Assembly (NCBI GenBank): GCA_023627715.1
Contig: JAMAHW010000035.1
Coordinates: 295,554 to 359,553, forward strand
From: Periconia sp. R9002
Lineage: Eukaryota; Ascomycota; Dothideomycetes; Pleosporales; Periconiaceae
Reading direction: 5' to 3'
DNA length: 64,000 nt
Shown: positions 33,667 through 45,517 of the stretch, piece after piece
How the letters are laid out: each line of letters starts with the position of its first letter
Numbering within the stretch: the first letter of the stretch is position 1
Position numbers and translations under genes: made by a program
The notes under the pieces: model-generated
Seen by the model: the letters and a program-made list of their open reading frames with translations, nothing else
Database searches by the model: none
Told to the model about the DNA's origin: nothing

Positions 33667-34227
33667 TCATAAAATGGCCTCCAATGAAATCCATCTTAAA
33701 GGGGCTGGGCGGTTGTGAAGATCAGTGCTCACATCATGATTTCCAGCCTCATAAGGATGATCAGACTGGTCGGTAAGTTTGTCAGGAGGCATTGATGAGA
33801 GCAAACTATTGCTTAGCTGAATTCGACATTTGCTCGCTGAGAACAGTCCGGTTAGGGGGATCCAGACATCGTCGACAAAGTTCCTCGAAACGAGCCTTTT
33901 CTTCGGTGGTTTATCTCCTTCTTGCCTTTCCAAAACGTCTGGTCTCTGGGAAGCGACCGAAACTTGCTCTTGAAGAATCTGGCACCGTCTTCTAGCTATA
34001 GAATGCAGGAAGATGGCTTCCAGTGATTCCTGGTCCATCATGATTCGATATTTTCCATTCATCCGTTTTCGGGGCTCGTACATAGACAATGCATCTTGGA
34101 CGGTGAAGTGCTGGCAGAAAATACCTTTGACAGGCCCCCAGCCCAAGGTCAAACTAGTACGGGTATGCTTTAGCGGGGTTTGCAGATCCACGTTACACAC
34201 CACACAGTGTACGCACCGGCAGCTCAA
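33667..34227 (-). CDS. Possible unknown gene (low support)
   Basis: A minus-strand frame is open for 186 codons but has no in-frame ATG at its 5' end. A spliced start is conceivable: ATG at about 34247 (MWLFELP), a GTGCGT donor and an AAAG acceptor joining to HTRTSLTLGWGPVKG. Composition is protein-like (SMYEPRKRMNGKYRIMMDQ, KRLVSRNFVDDVWIPLTG) but no family is recognised. The frame ends in an uninteresting low-hydrophobicity tail. It begins only about 50 bases from the divergent gene at 34278. It may instead be promoter DNA with a chance ORF. Confidence 0.3.
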   Translation of the reverse strand: MSCRCVHCVVCNVDLQTPLKHTRTSLTLGWGPVKGIFCQHFTVQDALSMYEPRKRMNGKYRIMMDQESLEAIFLHSIARRRCQILQEQVSVASQRPDVLERQEGDKPPKKRLVSRNFVDDVWIPLTGLFSASKCRIQLSNSLLSSMPPDKLTDQSDHPYEAGNHDVSTDLHNRPAPLRWISLEAIL

Positions 34228-34277
34228 ATAACCACATCAATGTAGCACTGGCGCGGCAACGAACACAATCAGAGAGA

Positions 34278-35172
34278 ATGAATGATCAAGACGCTCCCCC
34301 GCGGCGTCCCTTCGCTCCTTCTTCAGGCGACGTCCGCGCCGCGCGGTCCATTCTAGCCTCGCTCGGGCTGGCCACAGAACTGGTTCTCCAAATCCTCGAC
34401 TACGCGCATTACTGGACCGTCATCACCACGGAGCGCATCGACCACATCATCATCATGGACGAGGACTGGGATAACAATTTCAGCGTCGTCGATCCCTACC
34501 TCTGGATCCCTCTTCATCTGGGCGCGCACCCGGACGGAGAAGTGCCGAAGATCCGCGAGATTGAATTTACAATTGTGAGCCATGATCAAGGGTGGACGAC
34601 GGAGCGGGCCGGTCCGTATGAGACGTCGTCGTGGTGGGAGGTCTCACATATGCGGCCGCATCCTGGGGTGACTTTCTTCGATGTGAAGAACGAGGCGTAT
34701 GCGAATCTTGAGCAGATTCGCAGGGATGTTGGAAACGAGGTGGAGATTCTCCCGAGACCGTCGCAAGAGATGGAGCCGATGCGGAAGCACTGTCCGGAAA
34801 TGATGAAGGTCACGTGGCCTCGCGGGTACGGAAAGAGCAAGCCGGAACTTGATGAAGGCACGCACGCATGGTGGCTTCAAGGCAACCAAGTAGCGAGGGG
34901 GACGTCGGTCTTTGAGGGAGAGATGGTGAAGCGTTACCGTGTCGTCTGGGGGTGTGAAGCCAATCCGCGCTGGGAGGGCAACGAAGGTGCTGGTCGTGGT
35001 GAGGGCTTCGTGGATGGCTTGAGAGAAGGTGATAGGATCGCTGTATGGGCGAGGGCAAAGGTATGTGGGCAAGGCTTGCTGTCAAAAGAACATGGCATTG
35101 ACATTGAAATAGAGGAGAGGTTGGGAAAACCATATTTTTGGTGTACGCATTGTTGTGCGCTATACTATTTAG
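34278..35172 (+). CDS. Unknown fungal protein with F-box-like start
   Basis: Exon 1 is 34278-35060 and a small exon 2 is 35113-35172, with a 52-nt intron (GTATGT donor, AATAG acceptor). Together they give 280 residues. Splicing replaces a long unlikely read-through with the ending RGWENHIFGVRIVVRYTI, a pattern common at the ends of fungal hypothetical proteins. Near the N terminus LGLATELVLQILDYAHYW resembles a shortened F-box. The rest (VDPYLWIPLHLG, IREIEFTIVSHDQGW, GDRIAVWARAK) is a beta-rich domain seen in uncharacterised ascomycete proteins. Function is unknown. It ends 17 bases before the convergent DHA2-like transporter gene, so their 3' UTRs must overlap. Confidence 0.8.
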
Positions 35173-35189
35173 AGACCGTAACTGTGCCG

Positions 35190-36956
35190 CTATATCGCAA
35201 AATCCTCCCCTTTCTTGTGATCGATATCCTCCTTCTCCCCTGTTACGAGGAATCCCTTTGCGACAAATGTCAGAGCTATGAGGACACCCAAGCCTCCCAA
35301 TCCGATAGCCATGTACAGAGCCCCTCTATACCCAAGCAATTCATCGGCCTTGGTCTTTCCTCCATTATTCACATGTACCTCCACAGTCCCCGCGATTCCC
35401 ACGCCAATACTGATGCTATAGTTGACAATCGTATTCACCAGACTGGCACCCATTCCCTGGTGTTCTCTCTTCACGCGGTCGGATATGATCAAGGTGGCCG
35501 CTGGAAACGACATATCCATACCCCAGGGCATGACAATAGCGGCAACGAAGATCTGCCCCCAGTATGTCTGCTGGACAGGAGCCGTGGCTGTGAGAAGATT
35601 GCCGAGAAGGAACGCCACCATGGAAATCAACATGACCCACGCGGGACCCACGCGGCCTATTATTCGGCCACAACAGATAGCCGCCAATGCACCTGAAACA
35701 CACATCGGTGTACACTGGGCAATGGAGAGGAGGGGTGTTAGTCCCCTTTGAAGCTGGAGAAATTGGAAGAAATAATAGATGAAAATGCCTAAGAACTGTT
35801 AGCCCGACGAATGTGTACGAAAGACGGCGAAGTAACATACCAAATGACGCCCATCCGCATGACATGCATCCCAGCACAAATGAAACGTCGGTGCCCAGGG
35901 CTTGGAACGAAATGAGTGGTTTCTCGGCCACGTACATTTCGATCCAGAAGAATAGTGGAAAAAGCGCAGCACCCACAATGAGCACCACATAGATGTACAC
36001 CTGTTGCCATCCGAAACCGGGAGCTTGATTGATGGCGAAATTGACCAGAATCATGGCAGTGATGCCGACCGAGGCGCCCACAAGATCCAACTCTGCAATT
36101 TTCTGTCTGAATGACAGATCACGTAGCTCTCGTCTCACAGGGACAGAGGGTAGGATGAAAACGGACAGACCGGCAAGACAAAACAGCGCGATCGCGAACG
36201 TGAAGAACACCCAAGGCCACCACACGAGGGACCAAAGCGCCGCAAAGGCCGCGCCCATAATGGCGCCATCTACACAGAGAGTCAGCTAACCCAACTCATC
36301 ACTGTTCGAAGACAGAGGTAAGACTTACTAGGAGCACACGCGCCAAACAAGCTAAACACCATATTCTTCCTCTTTCCATTATGATATGTAGCCCCCAACA
36401 AGCCCAAACTATTGGGCAGCAAGATGGCGGGTCCAATGCCGGCAAGCACCCTCGAGAAGATGAACAGAATGCTCTTTCCCTCCCCCTCACACCACACACT
36501 GACACCCCCGACAAAACTCCAGACCCCAAACCACACATTCCCCAAAATGATCATGTTCTTGTACCCCCAAATATCGCCCATGCGGCCGGACAAGAGGATG
36601 AAGCTTCCAACGGTGAGACTGTAGCCCGCGATGAGCCATGCCAGGACGCCGGGGTTCGTAATGTTGAGGGCGGGACCGAGGACGTGGAGGATGGAGAGGG
36701 GTCCGACGAGGGCGGCTTGCGTGGTCACTTGGGCGCTGCATAGTAGGGCGATGAAGAGGAATTCGTGAAGCGGAGTGAAGGTCTGGGCGATGGATTGCGT
36801 GGAGAGCGGGCGGGTGAGGGGACGTTCCAGACTCTGAGCTCGACTGTGTAGGGAGGAAAGGCTGGTTCGGCCGGTTTGGGGGCGCGATGGTGGGATGGAA
36901 GGCGCGAAGGACGGCGCGGCGGGTGATAGTGCGCTCATTGGGTAGTGGTGGTCCAT
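35190..36956 (-). CDS. MFS transporter, DHA2-like drug:H+ antiporter
   Basis: Exons 36956-36329, 36269-35841 and 35788-35190 on the minus strand join to 551 residues. A Ser/Pro-rich cytoplasmic N terminus of about 60 residues is followed by 12-14 hydrophobic segments. Motif A-like GRMGDIWGYKNMI between segments 2 and 3, and RVLAGIGPAILLPNSLGLLG, fit the multidrug DHA2 type. Later segments such as IVMPWGMDMSFPAATLII also match. The likely role is export of toxic or self-made small molecules at the plasma membrane; the substrate is unknown. The 59-nt first intron ends in a TTAGCTGACT-TAG branch/acceptor block similar in style to the ILEs, but the rest does not match. Confidence 0.86.
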
Positions 36957-38677
36957 GGTTCGAGTGGACGGTGACGATTTCCTTCTCTTTTCTTATGTAG
37001 ATACGAAAATAATATCCAGGTTCACTTTATCTCGTCTCCCTCATGATCGGATGGTATATTTTCGCGAATCGATTTCTCCAAATGTCGTTGTTCGTCTTTC
37101 GGACGCGCAAATAGTATGTATGTATGCCAATCGGAGAAATTTTTTCCCTCGAAGAAATACCAGGGTCCCCAAGCCAAGTATCAAACAAATATCCAAAACA
37201 CGTTCCTCAGTCCTTAGTCATGATTTCGTAATTCGCAAAAAAGGTGTCTTTAAGTAAGAGGGCGCGCAATTCAAAAAAAAATCCGATACGAAAGAGTGGG
37301 TAACGTCAACGGCGGGCGAAACAAAAAGTGGAGCAGGAGCACCTAATATATTTGAAGCGAAGAAACGACAACCCTCAGACACGCAAAGAAGATGGAGAAA
37401 CAGAAAGAAAGGGAGATAAGATAAAGGGCAAAGCGATTAATAAAATAGGTGGCAATGACGGGGAGAGGGGGATAAAAGTCCGAGGCATCCCGTCCCGCGC
37501 CGTCTGTTTTCGATGCCATGGCGGCGTACCTGCATCAAGACTGGAATCCTTCCAGGCATCCTCCTGCGTCACTCGTCGTTCCTGCATGCACGCACAGCAC
37601 TGCACACAGCACACCACACCACATGGCTCACGCATAAATCCGTCTAATCAGGTTTGCGCTCTCCTATCTACTCTGCTTTTCTTTTGTTTGCTTCTCCATT
37701 CGAAAGTCAAATATCATTCCCTTTCGTTCGCCTTTCAAACGACGCGATTGATAACGATGATGCAAACAAAATCCCGAAACTTGGTAAAACAAAGTTTGGG
37801 CTAGCTAGCCGTCCGTCCATGCAAGCACGGATGGCGCACGCATGGCACGTGTCTTTTAAGTTTGACCCTTTTGGCCGTTGTTGCCGAGCTGGACGCTTGT
37901 GGGGTTCTCAACGTTCCTTTCCTTTCCTTACACTTCGTGCTACACTCGGAGTGGACTCGGCGAACCCGTCAATGTGAAACGGCTTCAGATGGTGCCATCT
38001 TTGCACTCTTGATGAGATTCCGTATCGGATTTATGAGCCGGACGTGGTTGATTTGATAGGTGCCAAATACCTTTGAAGGTATCGTTCTCAGGGTCGACGC
38101 CACCATTTCTCGTCCCCCTGCATAACGAACTAACGGCACACCGCATAAATCCGCGCTAGCCAAGGTGATTGATTCGTTTCGTTCCTGAAACGTAAAACGC
38201 CTTTTATCGCTTTTACTTATCAACAAAATACCTACATAGTTACAAAGAATACTGGCGTGGCAGGTAGTATTGGTGTGAGAGTTAGTTCCTTGGGAATCGG
38301 GTCTGGCGGCTAACACATACTGACTCGAATCGTGCAGCCAACGGGATTGCGTACAGTACCTGTATGTATTTTGGGTTTGCGGTTCTAGGCTTTGGCGATG
38401 GGACGATTTTGCGCGATTCACGTTCATGACTTGGTGAGGCTGACGGGCGATGGATGGTTCGATAGATGGATAGGTGGGGGTGGTTCAGGGCAAGAGTCAT
38501 GGGTTTCTTGGTGGCAGGTCTGGACAACTTGTAGTTTGAACCTAGCACACCCGTACAGACTACAGTACACGTGCAGTCTTGGATGGAATGTAAAGCGAGA
38601 TCAATATTTTTAGGTGCTTGATGGGTAATTATTTCATGAATCCTTCAACACCAATCAGTTCAACATTGGTTCGCAAA
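36957..38677. other. Large intergenic region (1.7 kb)
   Basis: No gene is supported. The plus strand is strongly purine-rich at 37260-37490 (GAAA and AAAG runs), then C/T-rich to about 37700. Small ORFs here have biased composition and no family resemblance. This is the upstream region of the transporter and the downstream region of the GMC gene. Confidence 0.5.
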
Positions 38678-40745
38678 TCACGCCTTCGCGGCATCGGCAA
38701 GCACATCCTCTGTGGCTTTCTCGCTGAGCATCATGGTGGGCAGCACCGGGTAGCCTAAACACGCACGCATTAGCACCATGTCACTCACTACATACGCAAG
38801 AACGACCGATCGAAAAGGGAACTCACCTCCGGGAACCTTCGGGAAGCTGCTTGCGTCCACCACCCTCAACCCCTCCACGCCACGCACGCGAAACTTGCTA
38901 TCCAAAACCGCCAGCTTGTCCCCGTCGGCGCCAATGCGACAGCTGCTCGTAGCGTGGTGCCCATATGCCTGCTCCTTAATGTACGTCTTTTGGCTTTCCC
39001 TCGTGCAGTTCTGCTGCCCGACTTGACCCTCGCAAGGGTGCAGTTCGTTGAAGGGGCCTAGAGATTCCGGGTCCGATCCGTTGACCTTGCTGAGCCAGGT
39101 GCGCACCCACTCGACCCCCTCGAGCAGCGCGTTGACGTCCTTGTCTCCCGAGTCTTTGAAGTAGTTGAGGTTGATGGTGGGGACGTCGCGGGGGTCGGCC
39201 GATTGCAGTTCGATGACGCCAGCCTGGGAGTGCGGGTTCATTTGCACGAGTGCGCATTCGTATTGGTTGGGGCCGTGGGTTTGGTTGAAATACGGGGGGA
39301 TGTTGGGGAAACCAGGCCAGAAACCCTCAAAGGACAAAGACCCGCAGAAGGCATAGATATCGCGGATGGCGGCTTGAGAGGTCTTCCAGAAAGTAGGGAA
39401 GATCTCGCCACTTCCTTGGACTGCGCGCTTGCCCAGCGTGAGAATGCCCGTTTCGAAGTTGTCCGCAACTTGTTGTCCCACTCCGGGAAGGTCGGCAACC
39501 ACGGGAATGTCGAATTTCTTGAGGTGAGCTGCTGGACCGATGCCAGAGAGCATGAGAAGCTGGGGGGAATTGAAGGTACCGCCTGAGATGATGACTTCCT
39601 TCGAAGCGTATGCCTTTCCTGGCGTCCCGGTAACATTGGGGTTGGATCGGGGGTCGGCGCTGTACAAGCTCTTTCCCTTGAGGTATTCGACGCCGATAGC
39701 CTTGGGCTTGGAACCAGACTTGCCAAAGATCACCTTGGTTGCGAGAGTGTCCAGTGACAGAGTAAGCGGGTATTTGCCCTCTCGGACGGTATCTCGGACA
39801 TAGTAGCCAGGAGAAGATCTATGTACAGCATCTGCTGCTACGTGGCTAACTCCGTTGAAAGGTCCTATTAACTGATCACGGTTCGGCTGATCCCCGTTAA
39901 TGTCGCGCTTGACCAAGCTGTTAGCATCTCGGGCAGAGTAGCCTGAAGCCTCGGAAGCCAGAGTAATGAGCTCGTGAGAGTCACGGTATGCATCGAAGCC
40001 ATTGCTTAAGCTAGTCATGTCTAACCAGCCGTTGTGCCCATGCGTATAGTTGCTTTCGTAATGAATCTTCTCCAAACTGATAAGATACTTGCGCATATTT
40101 TTGGAGCTCCACGAGCTGTCCCCGGTAGTCTCAGCGATGCCGTCCCAATCCAGGTCGTTGGGATTCTGTTGCAGTTAGCTATTTGCCGACTTACCCCTTT
40201 GTTCACCAGAGTAAGAATCTCGTACTTACCATAGTCAAGCAGCCATTGTGCATGGCGCAACCTCCTAGTGTACCCGCTCTCGGATAGTATATTCCCAATG
40301 GTTTTGCACCTGCCGGAGGATCAATGCCAACATAGAAGCTCCCGTCGGTCTTTCTCCAAGTTCTGTGCAAATACCGGGCCTCGCGGGCTTCGTCATCAGA
40401 GTGCTTAACAAAGAAGTCCCAACTATATTTGTGTGAGCAACTTGTATGTTCCTAGAAGGAAAACCTCGATGAGACCTACCGTGTGGCCGGATCGTTGCCG
40501 GCAGTATTAAAATTGAACCATTGAGAAACGTTCACGTTCTCCGTTTGATCATCTCCAGCCTCGATCAGTAGCACCGAGTGTCCGGCTTTCGCGAGATTGA
40601 CTGCAAGAGGTCCACCTCCGGGTCCTGAGCCGACAACAATGTATTCGTACGTGCTGTTGTCGACCGCAGCGCATTGAGTCACCTGTAAGAGGCCTAGCAC
40701 GGCCAATGAAGCGACACTGGAAAGAAGGGATAGCATTGGTGCCAT
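38678..40745 (-). CDS. Secreted GMC-family FAD oxidoreductase
   Basis: Four exons on the minus strand (40745-40480, 40422-40230, 40165-38827, 38754-38678) give 624 residues. A signal peptide is visible (MAPMLSLLSSVASLAVLGLLQ), then the FAD-binding VVGSGPGGGPLAVNLAKAG. GIYYPRAGTLGGCAMHNGC, YASKEVIISGGTFNSPQLLMLSGIGP and the active-site YGHHATSSCRIG near the C terminus complete a standard GMC pattern. The family includes aryl-alcohol oxidase, glucose dehydrogenase and choline oxidase-like enzymes; substrate cannot be read from sequence. Many Asn-x-Ser/Thr sites agree with secretion. The last exon is only 77 nt. Splicing there gives KVPGGYPVLPTMM, the usual family ending. Confidence 0.88.
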
Positions 40746-42959
40746 GGTGAACGAATTGGCGCAGCAAGCGACTTGATGGTTACTGTAGTAAGCTCATGCT
40801 GTCGAGGGGATGACGTCCTTTTGAATACCCTCCTGCGGAGTGAGACAACTGTCTGAAATGTCCTTGAAAGTTTACTGCGATGTAGCAAATACCCGCTGTA
40901 TTTCACTATCCCCTTGCATTAGAGCTGCAGAGGAAGCGGTAGAATGCGAATGTCGGCAATTCGTTCGACTTGTTCGCTGGACAGCTCGAGCCAATCGCTG
41001 ATCTCGAGCCGAAGCAGTGGCTCTCCAGTTGATGAGTTCGTTCTCGACCTGCATGCTACCCCGGACTATTATGCATCCCTATAACATCCAATTCTTTTAC
41101 GCTCGACTGAATTCCTGTACGTAGAGGCTCGTGTAGGTGGGTGACATGAAAGGAGGGATTATAATCAAATTACAAGCCATATCGACAAAGACGTCTTGGG
41201 CTGAGGTCGTGCATAAGGTAAATGGTTGCCCACGAGATGCAGCTGGTGAAAATGTTGATATGAATTATTTACGTTCTATGTTCGAAGAGAACTATCGACG
41301 GTTTGTTTAGGTGTAGTTGATACAGCGTGTCTAGTCTGTCAGCGCGCTGGGGTGCAAGATATGAAAAAACGTCCAAGTCAGGCCTTCGACATGAGAGGCG
41401 TGGTTGGCGCTCGGAAGAAAAGAAACCCAATTTCGGAAGGATCCGCACCCCTCCTTTTGAAAGATTATTACCCATGGGAGTTATTGAAAACAGTTCGTTT
41501 GCCACATAGACGAACAGCCGATCCTTCGAGAACATTTAGCACGAGCGGGATCGACACGAGAGCATGCAAGTCTTGAACTTCCGACTCTCAGGTATGATCT
41601 GTCATTCATTCCTTTAGTTCCGGGAACTAGTAGACTACTACTTTACAAACCCAAAATTTAGGCGAGGATAGTCCAATGAGGTCTGTATATCGTGTAATAA
41701 GTAGATGAGAAGGAAGCGGGGTGACCAGAGCATGGGGATCTCCATACAGGGTCGGACCGCCGGATCGCCAAACAGTCTTCTGATATCAATCGCATGGTCC
41801 GATGCTTACTTTTCTTTCCGGGGAGTTACCTGAACTGCGCATTTTCTGGTTACACCGATTCTGGCTTTGCCCTTTTGAGCTCAGCTGGCGGTATCGTACA
41901 GTGAATACTTTACGAACTCCCAAAGCAATGACTCCATTCGCTAATTTCGTCTATGGTTCAAATCGATAGTTGTCGAGAACACAATGGTAGCTATCTCCGA
42001 TGGAACGTGCTTGATAGCATGAATGCGCGGCGCTTAGGGTACAGCGTATGGGTTCCTCCAGCATCCGCGCGGTGAGTAGATAAATTGCACCAGCATCAGG
42101 CGACATCGCTACGATTGTACTGTGCTCTGTTCCACCAATGCTGTTCCCATTTCTGGAAGGGCGGCTTGGAAGAATATAACTCGCTCTGTTTATTGGAGGA
42201 GTGGTTGTATGCAGTCATGGTTGCATACATACATAAGGCAGTGGAAATAACCGGCTCATGGAAGGGAGTAGACGCCGTAGGGTGACCTCTCAACAATTGG
42301 CTCTTCCCTCCACATTCTGGTAGGTTATCAGGAACGCGCGGCGGAAGAGTCGGTGAAAGATGAAGCCATTGCTGAGGAAATAGAGTGAGGGAGTGGCGAG
42401 TGCATGTGGGGTGCAGATATGGAAAGGGACCCCACTTCCCTTCCGGCAGGGTTTCGGAGGTTCGGACGTGGCCTTCAGTTGTACTTGGGAAACTGAAGAA
42501 GACGATTTGAAGTTGGGCCTGAATAAGGAATATTGTTTACATTGAGTAAGAAAGAGCTAGCCTTTCGTAGACATCAGATAAGAGGCTACCAGAAATATGC
42601 TGTTTTGTTCAATCAAACCGACCCTCACCGACAATGGATTTGCCCTAGTACTCGTACATGACGGCGCCGCGTGCATCATGCATCAAAAGAAGTTTCCAAA
42701 TCGAATGGGATATCAATGACTCAATAGGATGGATCCCTTCGCACCGTTGTCAACACCTTGAACTCCTGCACGATTCTTCATCTCCAATTAATCGTACCAT
42801 TTCCAACACGAGAATGGGCGCATCCAAAAGGCCGCAAAACTTGCCAAAATCTGACCACCCCTATTTCATCCAATGGAAAAGAATCAACACGGATTAAGAA
42901 CGGCCTAATAGTATACGGGGAGCCCTGGAGAGAAATTTACTTGTAGTAATTCATCCACC
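40746..42959. other. Large intergenic region (2.2 kb)
   Basis: It lies between the start of the GMC gene and the end of CENP-A (both minus). I see no further gene and no repeat. Composition is mixed. Confidence 0.5.
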
Positions 42960-43545
42960 TCAAACGGGTGCCCCCCAAGCTGCACGTAATCGTCGGGCAA
43001 GTTGTATGTCCTTTTGTTGTATGGTGACACGCTTGGCGTGAATCGCGCACAGGTTTGCATCGTGGAAGAGACTGACCAGGAAGGCTTCGGTGGCTTCCTG
43101 TAGCGCCGCAATCGCCTGGCTTTGCCATCGATCGGGGCCGTTTGCGGGTGTGACGTCTTGGGTGATTTCGCGAACCTGATGCTCGTCAATACCACGCGCT
43201 GGACTCCAAATGATATGCCTCTACTCACCAATCGCTGAAAGGGGGCTTTGAGGAGGAGCAGGTCCGCAGTCTTTTGGTACTTGCGGATCTCCTTGAGCGC
43301 CAGCGTTCCCGGCTTGTATCTGCGTTGTCGTTTGGGCGCAGGTCCCGGTTGACCAACTGTCCATTGTATCAGCAGTCATGCCGGGGAGGTGTAAACAGCA
43401 ATGCAACGCTGGTAAACATACGGCGCATACCACTATCCCTCCTCTTCACACCTCCAACACTTTTGCGCCCCGTCCTACCCACATTTCCACCTCCACGGGT
43501 GGGCACTGCGCGATTCTGTCTGTTTGGGGTGGTTTTCGGCGGCAT
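42960..43545 (-). CDS. cenH3: CENP-A centromeric histone H3 variant
   Basis: Three small exons on the minus strand (43545-43431, 43356-43229, 43175-42960) join to 152 residues. The N tail ([20 protein letters not shown]) differs completely from canonical H3. The histone fold follows: [73 protein letters not shown] and [15 protein letters not shown]. The longer loop 1 ([10 protein letters not shown]) and Ala/Trp substitutions relative to H3 (FQSSA to WQSQA) identify the centromeric variant rather than replication H3. It replaces H3 in centromeric nucleosomes and recruits the kinetochore. The stop follows APV. Introns of about 53 and 73 nt have consensus donors. It is divergent from the derlin gene. 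Confidence 0.93.
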
Positions 43546-44110
43546 TGTGCGCAAGTCGATATGAATGGTCTCGTCGAGTCCTGGTCGAAGTGGAGACCAA
43601 GTCCAAAACAATCGAGGGCGGAATGCGGTGGCTGGAAGCTAAACGCGACGAGGTCAGACGCGTCAAGCTCTTCAAGGAGAAGCGGTTGTAAATAGGTATC
43701 CTCTCCACAAATAAATAAAAAGATATTTAGGCGTACGTAGAGCTCACGGGGGGCAAGAACCAGCTAGTCACTAAGGATCGTGTGTCTCCGTTTACAACAT
43801 CTCACAATTGAGGGAGGTTGGGGAATACATGGGGTGGCTGGAGCGAGTCGGGCCCTCACGTGGTGCGATAGACAAGATCTGATTAGATCTCCGACGATAA
43901 GATTAGATAAGCATCGGCCTCTCTTCCGGCCAGCGGAGCACAACCGGAGTGGTTACGTAGCAAGAAGCCAACATTCAACACTGGCCAATCTATCTATTCA
44001 TAATCATATAAACTCGCTCCTCCCGCTCTACCCTCCAAAACCGCGCCGTACTCTTCTCTCCACCCAGCATTCCTACCTTTTGAAACAGCTACAACTCGTT
44101 CCCCACTACG
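43546..44110. promoter_or_regulatory. Bidirectional promoter region between CENP-A and derlin
   Basis: The start codons of CENP-A (minus, 43545) and derlin (plus, 44111) face away from each other across 565 bases, so both promoters must lie here. GATAAGA/AGATTAG motifs are repeated at about 43870-43912. No TATA box is obvious on either side. Confidence 0.5.
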
Positions 44111-45029
44111 ATGGCAAACGTGCTGGGTGGCGACGGCGGCATGATGGGCCAGTTCCCGCTGGAACAATGGTTCTATGAGATGCCCGTATGCACTCGTTGG
44201 TGGATGACAGCGGCTTTGAGCGCCAGCGTATTGGTGCAATGTACAATAGTGTCGCCCTACCAGCTGTTTTACAGCATTCGATCCGTCTTTATCAAAAGCC
44301 AGGTAGGTTCCCCGCCCTTGCTTCCCCACACACTGTCAACCACCTGCTTACCCATTTTCCATAGTATTGGCGCTTAGTGACTACCTTCTTTTACTTCGGA
44401 CCTCTAAGTCTCGATCTCCTCTATCACATCTTCTTCCTCCAACGTTATTCACGCCTTGTCGAAGAATCATCCGGTCGTTCTCCCGCACACTTCTCATGGC
44501 TCTTAGCCTTCGCCTCCACGTTTCTGCTCTTGATAGCGCCCATATTCTCCATGGAGTTCCTCGGGTATGCGCTATCGAGCACATTGACCTACATCTGGAG
44601 TCGCAAGAACCCGGATGCGATACTCAGCTTCTTGGGTATATTGGTCTTCAAAGCGCCATATCTTCCATGGGTGCTTCTGTGCTTTTCTCTGGTCTTGTAC
44701 GGAACCGTTCCCAAGGATGACATGTGCGGAATTGTCGTCGGACACAGTACGTTTACTTCACTGCTTAGAGCCTCACACTTTTGCTAACTATATCGACAGT
44801 TTGGTACTTCTTCAACGATGTCTACCCGCCCCTCCATAATGGCCACAGACCCCTTGATCCTCCCGCGTGGTGGATCCGTCTTTTTGAAGGCCCGCCCCCA
44901 CCTGAGGAGCCTATCGAGGCTGAAGATTTTCCGGAACAACCTGTGGACGGGCAACACCAGCCAGAGGGCGGTCTGCAAGATGGTCTACGACGTCGAGACG
45001 TCCCGAACGCCGCAAATAACGTAGAGTAG
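44111..45029 (+). CDS. Derlin (ER-associated degradation membrane protein)
   Basis: Three exons (44111-44302, 44365-44746, 44800-45029) encode 267 residues. Derlin features are the N-terminal FPLEQWFYEMPVCTRWW, the SPYQLFYS loop, the WR motif in YWRLVTTFFYFG, several membrane segments, and IWYFFNDVYP, the typical late signature. The C-terminal 65 residues are polar and Pro/Glu-rich, ending in the cytosol. Derlins are rhomboid-like pseudoproteases that help move misfolded proteins out of the ER to Cdc48 and the proteasome. The sequence lacks the rhomboid Ser/His catalytic pair, as expected. Both introns have consensus sites and maintain frame. Confidence 0.9.
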
Positions 45030-45517
45030 TCTTAGATGTATTCCCTTTCTGGCGTTTGGCTACCTAGGCACTATGAGATACCCTGATTTCTTACCATTCC
45101 CGTCTGACGCACATGTTCATTGTGTGGAAGCTCGGACTGCATTTGTAAATACATTGCATGTTGACCCTTATTTTTCATCAGGTTCCGTATACGTATTACA
45201 CGCCGGTTCCTTGCATGATAGTATATAGACGGCGGAGCCGCCTACCAAACTGCCTTCTTCATCCGGTTTGGGTGGCGCCGTCGAGATGGTCGCCTTCCTA
45301 AAACGGTATAGCGCTAATCTCTCCGAGGGGCGAATGCGACAATCGTGTGGAAGAGACGAAGATGAAGATGGGCGAAGCTGAGCGGCGATGGCCGATCGAA
45401 TCATAGATAACAATCGTGGTGCGTGGGCTCCTAGGGCTGAACAATGGATACGTATTTATTCTTGTCGACCCTCTCTTCCTCATGACCATCTGGAACTACC
45501 CCTTTGTCAACTCCACC
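45030..45517. other. Intergenic region upstream of the nuclease gene
   Basis: No gene or repeat is recognised. An ATG at 45482, in frame with the nuclease, could extend its N terminus by 12 residues but is less likely than the ATG at 45518. Confidence 0.5.

Noticed and set aside
36270..36328. First intron of the DHA2-like transporter as an introner
   Set aside because: Only the GTTAGCTGACT stretch near the branch site is similar, and branch sites are alike in all introns. The rest does not align and it is 59 nt long.
37328..37804. 158-codon plus-strand ORF
   Set aside because: Starts in a purine-rich simple-sequence tract, with biased Lys/Glu/Arg composition that follows from base composition rather than from coding.
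45482..45517. Upstream in-frame ATG for the S1/P1 nuclease
   Set aside because: It would place 12 polar residues before the signal peptide. The ATG at 45518 has a better context and gives a normal signal peptide.
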